NCBI RefSeq assembly: GCF_019112545.1
Contig: NW_025064890.1
Span: 178,283 to 242,282 of the forward strand
Origin: Guyanagaster necrorhizus
Taxonomy: Eukaryota; Basidiomycota; Agaricomycetes; Agaricales; Physalacriaceae
DNA length: 64,000 bases
Reading direction: 5' to 3'
Positions 26,265-36,849 of the stretch are shown in pieces. The notes beneath the pieces are model-generated. The model did not search any database. It saw nothing but the letters and a program-made list of their open reading frames with translations, and had not been told where the DNA came from. A program made the translations under genes and the position numbers. The stretch's first letter is position 1. Every line of letters begins with the position of its first letter.

Positions 26265-27718
26265 TCTGACTTTATTAAGGCTGGTTTCTCAAAAGCTGTG
26301 TCTATTTTAGCTGTATAGTCTTTAGTAGAGGCCATTACTTTTGGCTTATTATAATCCTTAGTCTTATGCTTAGCTCTATAGAATATACAGAGATTATTTT
26401 GGTGTTAGCAATCTTTCTTTTCCTATAGTTGTCTTTGTCTAGCTTGTTGGCATAGAGCTTAGGAGTAGTAGATTTCAGGATAGAGCTGAGTTCTAAGGAA
26501 GCAGAGTTAGACCTCTTAGATTTGAGGTTGAAAAATAGATTGGAGGTCTTATTGTTTTAGTTTTCTGGGCAATTTTGGTATTTCAGGTTCAGTATTAAGT
26601 ATCAAGTTCTTGGACAAGAAAATGCATGTCATGGAGGTTGTTAGGCTTTTTATAGTGAGCTATATCATACTTGATATGAGTACAAAGACCATGGTAGACA
26701 GCATAGCAGAAGAAGTTGTCTCTATACTCAATTTATGAGACATACTAATTGAATTAGACTATATACTTTATGATCTGATCTCCATCACATATTTGAAGGT
26801 GTTTTAATACATCTTTGGCATCTCTGATAGTATTGAAGAGGTCAAAATTGCTATAAAGCTCATCTAAAAAGGTCACATAGAAAAATTGCTAGGCTAATAG
26901 ATTTTATGAGTTGAAGTTACAGATGTCTGATTCAAACCAGTTGAATGCAGTGCTAAACAAAAAAGAGACAGTATAGTTGACTTTGTTAGCATCTGCTGTG
27001 AATATGGTAGGTCTATCATTGAAGTTCAACTGAAAAGAAGTGATGAAGGCCTTTAGTTTGTGAGAATCAGAGCTATCAAAGAGTTTCAGTTCTTTGATCT
27101 TAGTATGGATAGTGGTAGACTTGAGGTTATTGAGGAAAATGGAGACTCCTTGTAATAGGTTTATGAATTTCCATAACATGTCCTACTGGTTTGGGTTGTT
27201 GCTTTCTCCAGAGCTATTGGAGCTGCTGAGGCTGTCAGGACCACCTGAATCACTTAGACCTTCTAGTCCTTCAGATCTGTTGGGTCTATCTGAAAAGGGG
27301 TGTGATAGATTACTATCTGGTCTATAGCAGATGAGAGTATGAATAGAGATGTGTTCATCTCCACTCTCCAAGTCTGTTATCTAAATTCTCATACATGTTG
27401 CTCAAGGATAAAAGGTTTATAAGAGGGTCACTTCAAGCATCATAAATTGTGCTGGCCTATCAGACTCTATTGATTAAAATGCTAATAGTATCAAAAGAGT
27501 TAAGAGAGTTATTATAGTTGGATTAATAGATGGTGAAGCTAGAGTGAGTGTAGATTTCTCTATAAAAGAGTTGTCCTCCACTGAAGGCTGAGCCAAAGAG
27601 ATCTGATTGTTTCTTTAAGACAAAGGCCAAGATGTCTTCTATAGAAAACATATTAGAATAGATAAGCTGAACTTGTTCAAAATCAGCTTTTGTAGATTAG
27701 GTGAATATGGTGAACATA
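26265..27718 (-). pseudogene. Gypsy-A gag remnant (A3)
   Basis: Matches A1 Gag throughout. The best block is the capsid segment LKAFITSFQLNFNDRP (about 27065-27018). The zinc knuckle region (about 26395-26360) is decayed. The start context and the N-terminal motif around 27600-27710 are recognisable. It shares an in-frame TGA with A1 and A4 near 27437. Confidence 0.75.
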
Positions 27719-27760
27719 ATGTAGAAATTTTTTGACTGAAGGGTTTGAGTTTAAATATAC

Positions 27761-28258
27761 TGTTAGAAACATGCTAAATAATTGAGCTTGAATGTATGCA
27801 TAGAGACCAATAGAGTGCATAAGCATTAACAAAGCTATTGACAATGTTACTCATAAGTTAAGATCTAAGGATTTCAATTGGAAGAATAGAGTTTCATTAG
27901 AAAAGTGAAGAAAAATATTCTTTGAAGTGGAATCTGGCAGATAAGAGAGAGAGGAACTAAAATGAGTATAAAGTGTAGAGGGCTATTTAAATTGATATTC
28001 AAACTGAGCATCTATGATAATTATATGTGATTTATATACTAGCAGTAGCTAATTCTGAGTTGAAGTCTGTTGGACTCTGATGTCAATTATTTGCTACTAT
28101 ATTCAGGGCCTAGATACTATAATGTGAAATATAGATATAGAATGATAAAGTTAAAAATAAAATTAGTAGTAGTATGGAATGGCCAGAGGCTGGTAGAACT
28201 TGACAGTTGAATTCTAGATTGGTTGAGATGAATAAAAATTGGTGGCATGCATATAATA
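27761..28258 (-). repeat. Gypsy-A 5' LTR of A3
   Basis: 498 bp from TGTTAGAAACATG to GCATGCATATAATA. The PBS lies at 27747-27760 (reverse reads GTATATTTAAACTC) and pairs with the LTR R start with one transition mismatch. Confidence 0.85.
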
Positions 28259-30490
28259 GAGTTATCTACTCAGTTTAAGAAAATGTCTAAAGTCCACCTA
28301 TTTATGTGCCAAGAGACTACTTGCCAAAATCCTTCTAAGATGTGGTCTCTTCTTTTTTCTTTCTTCTGCAATAGCTTGATTCAATTTTTCTTGCATCTTG
28401 CAGCTAGTCATCTCTTCTTGATATATCTGACTCAACTGTTTCTATTTATCATACAAGAATTTTATTTTGTAGATGTTATATAAGGCAGGAGGCTGGCTTT
28501 CACTCAATATAACATTTAGAGCAGGTCATTATAGCTAAGGTTTGCATGGTTTCAGGCAGACATAAGCTATATGCTTCTTCTCTCCATAGTTGAAGCACTT
28601 TTCTTTCTTTCAGAGTGCATTAATGTTTATTGGCTGCCTCTGGCCACTATACATAGTGCTGGTCTCTGTCTTCTTATCACTTATAATTGTCCTTTTCAGC
28701 CAATCCAGCAATAACAGCCTTTCCTTTCTATATAATGGCTTTAGTTTTGCTGTATCCTGCCATATTGACTCAGTAATTATAGTCTATTCTCAGGATTTAT
28801 CACTTCCACTCATCATATGAGGAGAAGAAGTCATTGTTTCCATGGAAAATCATATTGTGAAGATTAGGTTACATAGTATTTTTGATTTGCTCAAGCATAG
28901 CAATTTGATCATTTATCTTTTTCATCTGATAAGTTAGCTTCTCAAACTCCTAGAAGAACTTCTTAGTATCAGGGAAATTAGTCTGTTTTAAGACCCTCTA
29001 TTTGATAGCATAGAGTTATTTTTATATCTTCTCAGAATCATTATTCTACTGCATCCTTAAATTGTGGATATAACAGGTATTGCTATTAACTAGTGACAGA
29101 GTTAAAGAGATGGAATTCTTAAAGATTCTATCACTCCTGTGTGGCTTCTTCAAAGTGCATAATACAGAATATAATTTGATGCAAGCTGAATCTGCTCAGA
29201 CTCATTGCAAAATAAGTGCTGTATATCTCAAAATATGCTTTATATTGATGAAAGAATTATTTGAGGTCTAAGCTTATCTCTATAAATGGTCAGAGCTCAT
29301 AAGCAATTGTCAGCTTTAGATTTTCTCATGGTTCTATAAATTTGGATTTCTATAGAGGTGGCATGTCAGAGGCTAATAGTGATAGCATTAGCAGTAATGC
29401 CAGTTTTGTGGTCTCAGCAAGAATCACAATCTTTGGTCATAGTGTAGATCCTGCAATAGGAGACCAGCAGATAGTGTTAGAAACAGCACTACTGATTCTT
29501 TCTGTTTCTTTCCTTTGTTAAATGATCTGACTAATAGTGCCAGTTTCATATCTTTCAGTCTGACTCCTCTAAATAGTCTGCTTGGAAACATCAGCATGAG
29601 GTAGCTACTAGTTCAGAATGAGTTTTGGCTTCTTCAGCTACTTATAGTAGCTGAAACTAGCCAATGTGAAGCCTAGTATAGTGAAGAAAAGGGCAATTTT
29701 CAGCATCTGCTTGTATTTTGTACTACTCTCATCTCTATCCATGCTCTATTCATCAAGTTTTAGGTGTGATCTGACAGAGCAAGATACTGGAGTCCTTTAT
29801 TTGACTCTAGCTATCTGATTTCAGCCATCTGTCTCTCTCTGAGCTGCTGATAGTGTCCAGAGAGATTCTGCCACTATGCAGTTTCTCCAATTGAGAATGT
29901 ACTCATATTCTTTTCTGGATTCATATAGATCTATGGTTTCTAATTCAATAGACTCTCTCTAAGGCTGTATGCATTGACCCAGAGGATATACTGATCACTG
30001 ATATCCTACTCCTGGATTAAAGAGCTGCTGAGCATACTAGTGATAGAGCTGGTTTAATCCATCTGCTGAGAGTAAAAGCTGAAGGCCTCTCCTGGCATAT
30101 GCTCTCAGTTGTACTCAAAAGTGGAAGTAGTCATTCATATGACAAGAAAAATAGCTCTAGGCTCTAAACTTGGAGATCTAATGCTAAACTCAGTGCTGCT
30201 AAGAGGTTCTGAGACTTGTGGACAGATGATAATATCCTCCTAACTCAGAAATGCAGCTTAAATTAGTTAGAGAGTGTGACAAAGAAGAGCCACTCTTCTT
30301 CAGCCCTCAAGCTCCTCTCATTCTCTTTATCATCTTTTTTTCTCTCTTAGTACCTATATGATATAGTAACTAATAATTTCTGTTACTGTTATGAGCAGAT
30401 ATGCATCTGTGAATGAGATTGCAATGAGGTTGCTAGGTGCATATTTTATGTGCATGTTTTAGGCTAAGAGCTATCAAACTGAAGCATGTG
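28259..30490 (-). pseudogene. Gypsy-B-like gag remnant (B5)
   Basis: Minus-strand gag. The zinc knuckle region at about 28605-28560 reads KCFNYGEKKHIAYVC (second Cys now Tyr). Downstream is a charged helical tail (QEKLNQAIAEERKKKRP, about 28400-28350). The upstream 2 kb has the composition and scattered words of the long Gypsy-B Gag. At 30477-30506 a PBS-like TTAGCTTGAGACTT follows a decayed LTR end, so this is the 5' part of a minus-strand element. It appears to be a diverged subfamily. Pol is missing where A3 begins. Confidence 0.6.
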
Positions 30491-30506
30491 AAGTCTCAAG
30501 CTAATT

Positions 30507-30839
30507 GTTATGCTACTACCAAACAGATTCATATGTGACATTCTATTATAAGAAAGTTTATATACATACTATGAGTTACAGTACACAATTCAGAGTCTCA
30601 TACTCTTGTAGCTATCCTTCACTATATCTTTTTGAAGATTAGTCACTATACAGAGGCACATAACTAAACTTGCTTAGACCAGCCTTCAGATTCTGTGTTT
30701 TAGTTTTACTTACTGATATAAGTTTTGTGTTTTCTGCCTACAGGAGATCTGTAAACCAAATAACTTCTGATTCATCAATGCATAAATATCATCCTCTTTA
30801 GTTGCAGCACACTGACAGACAAAGTAAGTAGGTACTATA
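30507..30839. other. Unassigned stretch, possibly a decayed LTR
   Basis: Begins TGTTATGC where the minus-strand B5 LTR should start, but I cannot align it with the other B LTRs. No frame is recognisable. Confidence 0.35.
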
Positions 30840-31553
30840 TTTAACATATTCAAAAATATATATTAGTCTAGCTCTCACTGTAGTAGACTGTTACACGCAT
30901 GCCGCCGGCCTCCGTGTCACCTCAACCAACCATGAATTCTATCACACTACCCACCAGACTCTGGCCGCTTCCCATTACCTACTAATTTCATTTCACCATT
31001 ATCATTTCACATCTGTATTTCACATTGTAATACCTAGACCCCAAACTTGGTAGCGAATATTCACACCGGAACTCAATGGAACCTGACTCGGAATTAGCTA
31101 CCATTAGTATATAAAGCCATGTACATCATCGTAGCCACTCAGTTCAAATATCAACTTGGATAAGCCATCTACACTTCATACTCACTTCTCCCTATCTCAT
31201 CCATCAGATTCCGCTCCGAAGGATACTCCTGTTCACTTCTCTGACAGAACTCCATTCTGTCCATCCAGATCTTTGGGCTCCGACTCAAGGATGACATTGC
31301 CAATAGCTTTGTCAATGCTCATGCACTCCACCGGACTCCGTGCATGCACTCAAGCCCACTCGATTGGCACGTTCCTAACATAGACTCAGCTTTGAGCTAA
31401 AGTTTATTCATGCCACTTCTTTTCTTGAGCACAACTTGCAATGGCTTTGAATGCATACTTCAAGTGCACAAAGTAGACTGTAACATGGCTGTATAAATTT
31501 GATACAGTGCTAGTTTATCACATGCTTAAATCATATGCTGAGCAGATCTAACA
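30840..31553 (+). repeat. Gypsy-B LTR of B4, interrupted by a solo A LTR
   Basis: The piece before 30888 holds the TATA/R-upstream words (AGCTCTCACTGTAGTA). The piece 31381-31553 starts at the R-start motif AGCTTTGAGCTAA (31388-31400) and ends CTAACA. The PBS TTAGCTCAAAGCT at 31555-31567 is a perfect 13-base complement. The left end is not defined. Confidence 0.7.
30889..31380 (+). repeat. Solo Gypsy-A LTR, young, duplication TAGAC
   Basis: 492 bp, TGTTACACGCATGC to CCTAACA, the same length as both A1 LTRs. TAGAC flanks it at 30884-30888 and 31381-31385. Many CpGs survive, so it is recent. It sits a few bases before the predicted RNA start of a B LTR. Confidence 0.92.
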
Positions 31554-31567
31554 ATTAGCTCAAAGCT

Positions 31568-32770
31568 TTAACCTTTCTTTTTTTTATACAGCCATTTTGC
31601 AAAGGAAATCAAATGCAATCCATTTTTAACATCACTACTGACTTTTTCAAGCTCTTAAGCACTATCATTGGCACTCTGGTCAGACTCCTTATCTTAATCT
31701 TTGTTTACTATAAAAATCAGTCAATTAGCAGCTGAATTATTTGTTACTATTTCTACTTCATTAATCTGTAATGAATCTATTAAAATGAATCTCTCACTCT
31801 CTTTTTTCATGACCTCTCAGCAGATTCTCCTCAAAACTCTAAAGAACTGATCTGTAGACTCATACTTAAAGATCTCTCTAGAGACTATCTTCAAGAAACT
31901 TCTGAAATGATACAAGAGAATGTGAAAGAAGCTCTCAGTATCTACCAGAGCCACTCCAATAAAACTACTTTAATAATCTTTCAGCAGGACTCTGTGACAT
32001 TCTGTTCAATTTTCTCAAAGATTTTCTAGAAAACTTCTAAGATCACTCACCCTTTTCTAACCCTTTTACTACCCCCTCTCTCCTCCTGAGTCTGAGTCTG
32101 AAATTAGAAACCATACTCAGAACTCTCTTGCTGATATAAATGAGTGGGCTGTCACTACTACTATTGCTTTTAGCTATGTTATTACCTCTGAAACACAGAA
32201 AATCATATGCCCTGATTCTTCCAACACCTTCTCCAGCACAGAGGGTAACAATGCTAACACACTCACAGCTGAGACCCTCTATGCTTCTGAGCCCATGTAT
32301 TTCAAGCCTGATAAGCTCATTCAGTAAATCCTCAGAAGCAGAAACTTCAGTCTATTTAAGAACATCAAGTTTTTATATATTCTCCACTGATATCACCACA
32401 GAGTGAAGGCAGAAGTAAAAAACGAAGAGCTCTAAAGTCAGAGTCAGATCAGAGTCAGTAGACTTTCAACATAAAGGCCTCAGTTCTCTAATCAATCCAA
32501 GCTCAGTTGATCTGGATGATTCTCTAATAATCTTGAAAGTGATAAAGAAGATTTTAATAACAGCTCTCTCTTTATCTGAGTGGTCTACAACCTCTAAGAA
32601 TGAGATGGATAAGATGTAGAAAGAGAAAGACATCTAGAAAGATATTCAGCAGATGCTGAATAAGGAATTTAAATGTATGTATCTTGAATAGGTGCAGGAG
32701 GTCACAAAGAACATAACTTGAAAGACTATCTCTTCAGACAGAAAGTATGTAACTACAGTTGACTATCTCA
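31568..32770 (+). pseudogene. Gypsy-B gag N-terminal remnant (B4)
   Basis: Follows the B4 PBS and shares the gag leader of B3 and B8 (pyrimidine-rich start, then GGAAATCAAATGC words at about 31605). The capsid and knuckle are not reached: the sequence stops at the pogo element end at 32771. No reliable frame remains. Confidence 0.6.
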
Positions 32771-34534
32771 TAATGCATATGGTCAGGAGACACCAAAATC
32801 ATATGCATTTATAGATTTATGCAAAACCAAAATAGCATGTGATGTGACATGTGACTTATATGATAATGTCATCATTGCCTCAAAATGCTGTTAGTGGCTT
32901 TTGAATCAGCTTTCCATGCATCTCCTTGAATAATGCTCCTCTCAACTTCCTCAGCTATAGTACTAATCCATCCTGATCACCTTGTGAAACACAAAATGCC
33001 TCCAGCTTTTGAATAAGCTCAAATCCTTCCCTTGTAGTTATCAAGGTCTGTTCTTTCTCACTCTCCTCTTTCTCCTCTTTCTTCTCATCATCATCAATGA
33101 CAGTTATTTTCCTATTTTCTACTGCAATATCATGCTTGACAGCAGCAACAATCTTCTCATCTGTTAGCATTGCCTTAAGATCTTCAGTATACTCTTCTGC
33201 AATAGGGTTAACCATCTCTTCAATGGTTGAAATAAGACCAAACATGCAATTTTGTTATTTCAATTCAACAAGATGGTCCTTCAACATTATCTCTGCTGTC
33301 TGGAGCTGTTGAATGGGGGCAATTTGGGTGGAAGATGTGTTTATTTTTGACTGTGATGAAGGAGCCAACTGATTGACTGCCTCCAGTGCTTTACCAACAT
33401 CATTCTCTGCATTCATAACAGCCATAAGAGCAGGATGCCAGTCAGCATTGGCATATTGGTTTTCAAGTAGATCCTACAATGCCTGTTCAATCTCTGGAAG
33501 GGTGTATTTGTCTGTTGAGATAAAGTCACAAATAAGATTCTATGCAGACTTAAAGAGTGAGATGTCTTAGAAATCATTAGATGGTATGGTGGACTGTGAC
33601 TCAGATGCATTTTCAGGTATTATACCAGTGTATTTCCAGCAGTTTTCTATTATTTCACTGCTGACATTTGCCCAAGCATCATAAGCAATAGTTATAGCTT
33701 CAAGGAGATCAAGCTTGAAGATCTCAGACTCTCCAAGATTATCAAGATCAAGTGCATTGATACACATAGCATTTTGATAATATGCCTTAAAGCAGCTGGA
33801 CATATAGAGTCATGTAAGGCTTAAAAAACTCCAGCTTTGTGTTATGGGGTGTATAAGCAATAGAATGCTCTTAAAAGTTGTCCAAGATCAGCAGAATCTG
33901 TTGCATCTCCCTCTTCATCTTTAAATCAAACATCTTCACCCACTCTGTAAATATTTTGCTTATCATCCAGGCCTTCTTGTTATTCCAATAATAGAATTCC
34001 ATTGTTGTTGAACTCTTTTTTTTGAAACACTGTAGTTGCTTTGACTTTCTAATAAAAACAACTGGCATCTACTCACTCTTATCTGCATTTACAGCAAAAC
34101 ACATAGTGATGTGGAACTTGTCCTGTTTCTATCCACTCATAGGATCAGATGCCAAGGTACAATCTGGAATAGCAAAGATGACAAGACCAGATTCATCAAT
34201 ATTCTATCTGTCTCACATTGCATATTTCACTATAATGCTATGAAGATGCACATGTTCTTTTTCCACTGCCACCATATCCACTGAGCCTGCTTCTCCATGC
34301 TGCTGAATCTTCTGAATCTTCCATGCCTTACAGAATGACCTCAACCATCCCTCTCCTTTCAAACACTGATCCTCTAGAATATTCATCAGATTTTCAATCT
34401 GATTTTACTTCTCTATTAGTATTGCACCAGTCACAGTCTCATCTTGGAGCTGTATATTCTGATATCAGGATGCAACAGCACACTCTATATTAGATCAGGT
34501 GATAATATGAGATTTTTTAGATGATAGTGCATTA
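32771..34534 (-). pseudogene. pogo/Fot1-like DDE transposon and transposase remnant
   Basis: A Tc1/mariner-superfamily DDE_1 transposase on the minus strand. In order: residual N-terminal region (34530-34300); first catalytic Asp region DESGLVIFAIPD at about 34200-34165; KFHITMCFAVNADKS (about 34125-34080); a 34068-33871 frame with MEFYYWNNKKAWM and LLILDNF holding the second Asp; the C-terminal segment with DAWANVSSEIIENCWKYTGI (33803-33567); and an acidic tail (33245-32955). Candidate ends share TAATGCA in inverted orientation (32771-32777 and 34528-34534), with TA as the likely target duplication. Several stops; inactive. Terminal repeats are uncertain. Confidence 0.75.
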
Positions 34535-34864
34535 GAGATCATTTTGATATAAGACAGAGGCATCCTCTATCTTCAGATACTCAACTATTTATTTGTTATT
34601 ATCAATGCTGTCCTGTACTCCAGCTAGAGTTCTAAGATATTCTAGCTTATTGAAGTACTCACTGGTGATCTTATTGCTGATGCAAAGTTTCTTCATCTTA
34701 TTTTTGTGCACTTCTTGGATGGCAGGATTGATGAACTTATTCTGAACCATCTGTTTAAAGACAGATCAGGATGAATACTAATAGTGTTGGCAGGTGGTAA
34801 AATAGAAGGTTGAGGTGATAAGGATCCACTATTGCTTTGCTTTACTTTCAAAATAAGATGTGAT
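34535..34864 (-). pseudogene. Gypsy-B gag piece (B6, distal part)
   Basis: Reads on the minus strand like the B3 capsid block (12210-12430): words for KFINPAIQEVHKNK and SEYFNKLEYLRTLAG. It continues from 42933 on the far side of A1, so A1 split this gag. Confidence 0.75.
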
Positions 34865-34869
34865 AAAGG
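34865..34869. repeat. Target-site duplication AAAGG of A1, left
   Basis: AAAGG before the 5' LTR, repeated at 42928-42932 after the 3' LTR. Confidence 0.92.
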
Positions 34870-35088
34870 TGTTACGCGCATGCCGCCGGCCTCTGTGTCA
34901 CCTCAACCAACCGCGAATCCAATCACACTACCCACCGGACTCCGACCGCTTTCCATTACCTACTAATTTCATTTCATCAGTATCATTTCACATCTGTATT
35001 TCACATTGTAATATCTAGACCCCGAACTCGGTAATGAATACCGACACCAGAACCCAATGGAACCTGACTCGGAATTAGCTACCATTAG

Positions 35089-35096
35089 TATATAAA
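35089..35096 (+). promoter_or_regulatory. TATA box of A1 5' LTR
   Basis: TATATAAA in the LTR, 33 bp before the predicted RNA start at 35122. The equivalent site is kept in the 3' LTR and in old copies. Confidence 0.7.
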
Positions 35097-35121
35097 GCCA
35101 TGTACATCATCATAGCCACTC

Positions 35122-35132
35122 AGTTCAAATAT
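35122..35132 (+). promoter_or_regulatory. Predicted R start / self-primer of Gypsy-A
   Basis: Reads AGTTCAAATAT here and AGTTCGAATAT in the 3' LTR (about 42688-42698). The 3' LTR version is the exact 11-base reverse complement of the PBS ATATTCGAACT. The 5' LTR has lost the match at one CpG. Confidence 0.65.
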
Positions 35133-35363
35133 CAACTTGGATAAGCCATCTACACTTCATACTCACTTCTCCCTATCTCATCCGTCAGATTCCGCTCCGA
35201 AGGATACTCCTGTTCACTTCTCTGACAGAACTCCGTTCTGTCCATCCAGATCCTTGGGCTCCGACTCAAGGGTGACGTTGCCAATAGCTTCGTCAATGCC
35301 CACGCACTCCGCTGGACTCCACGCGTGCACTCAAGCCCACTTGATTGGCACGTTCCTAACAGT

Positions 35364-35374
35364 ATATTCGAACT
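35364..35374 (+). promoter_or_regulatory. A1 primer-binding site (self-primed)
   Basis: ATATTCGAACT starts three bases after the 5' LTR. It pairs over 11 bases with the LTR R start, the arrangement known from Tf1. Confidence 0.65.
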
Positions 35375-35400
35375 CAAACCCTTGAGTCGAAAATTTTATC

Positions 35401-36849
35401 ATGTCCACCACATTTACTGAACCCACAGAGACCGATCCTGAACAAAGGCAGCCCACCCATCCAAACATGTTTTCCATGGAAGATATTCCAGCATCTGCCT
35501 CAAAGGAACAACCAGGCCTGTTCAGATCAGCCTCCAGTGGGGGACAACCTTTCCATAGGGAAACCTACAATCACTCTAGCTTCACTACCCGCCAACCTAA
35601 TTACGACGATTCCCCTAACCCTTTCGATGCCACCAGCATCCCAACCAACAGGGCCCAATGGGCCAGCCTGATGTATAGTGCCTGAACCGACCCCCCAATA
35701 GACCCCTTATTCCTGGGCAACAACCATGGGAATCCAGACAGTCTAGACTCAGAGAGCAGAGATGAAGACACCCCTACTTATACTCCCATCCGATGGGAAC
35801 CAGCTGGCAATCCACCAAACCCTTTTCCAGGTGGACCAGGAGGACCAGGAGGACCAGGAGGATCAGGTGGTCTCAATGGCCCAGGCAGCACCGACAGCCC
35901 CACAGGAAGTAACAATCCAAACCAGCAGGACATGTTCCTAGAATTCATGAACCTGTTACAAGGAGTCTCCACCTCCCTCAACAACCCTAAACCAGCCACT
36001 GTCCATACCAAGGTCAAGGAATCAGAACCATTTGATGGCTTTGACCCTCGCAAACTAAAGGCTTTCATTGTCTCTCTTCAGTTGAACTTCAACGACAGAC
36101 CTACCGCGTTTGCAACAGATGCTAACAAGGTTAACTATACTATTTCATTCCTGGCCGGCACCACGCTCAACTGGTTTGAACCAGACATTCTTAACTCCAA
36201 TCCGCGGAATCCACCAGCCTGGCAATTCTCCTATGCAGCCTTCTTAGATGAGCTTCATAGCAACTTTGGCCCCTTTGATGCTATCAGAGATGCTGAAGAT
36301 GCATTAGAACACCTTTGGATATGCGATGGTGATCAGATCATGAAGTATATAGTCCAATTCAACCAGTACGCTTCACAAATTGGGTACGGAGATAACTCCC
36401 TCCACCATGCCTTTTACCGTGGCCTCTGCACCCATATCAAGGACGACATGGCACACCATGGGAAGCCAAACAACCTTCGTGATATGCACTTCCTTGCCCA
36501 AAAACTTGATGCTCGCTACTGGACCTGGAAGACCGAAATTGCCTGTGAAAACCAGGACAATAAATTCCCCAACCCTAAATCCAAGGGGTCTAACACTTCT
36601 TCCTCAGACTCCAGCTCCACACTGAAATCTACTGCCTCTAAGTCCTATGCCGACAAGCTAGGCAAAGATGGCCGTCTTACTCAGGAAGAAAAAGACTGCC
36701 AGCGCCAGAACAACCTTTGCATGTTCTGTAGAGCCAAACACAAGACCGAGGACTGCAACAAGTGGAAGGCAGCAGCCTCCGCCAAGGGGCATGCAGCAGA
36801 GATCGATACTGCTCCTGTGGAACCAGCTCCAACGGAGTTGGAAAACTAG
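35401..36849 (+). pseudogene. gag: A1 gag
   Basis: Gag forms the virus-like particle and packages RNA. One frame of 483 codons runs from ATG 35401 to TAG 36849, broken once by TGA at 35683-35685 (a likely former CGA). The N-terminus is polar and acidic. A short Gly-Gly-Pro repeat lies at 35829-35870. The capsid region covers about 35935-36480 (LKAFIVSLQLNFNDRP, NWFEPDIL). The zinc knuckle at 36718-36756 reads CMFCRAKHKTEDC, C-x2-C-x3-H-x4-C, one residue shorter than the usual CCHC. The downstream ATG at 35932 could start a shorter product. Pol overlaps its end in the minus-1 frame. Confidence 0.9.

Larger units (their letters stand above)
34870..35361 (+). repeat. A1 5' LTR
   Basis: TGTTACGCGCATGC to CCTAACA, 492 bp. 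It differs from the 3' LTR at about 29 positions, all transitions. Confidence 0.95.
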
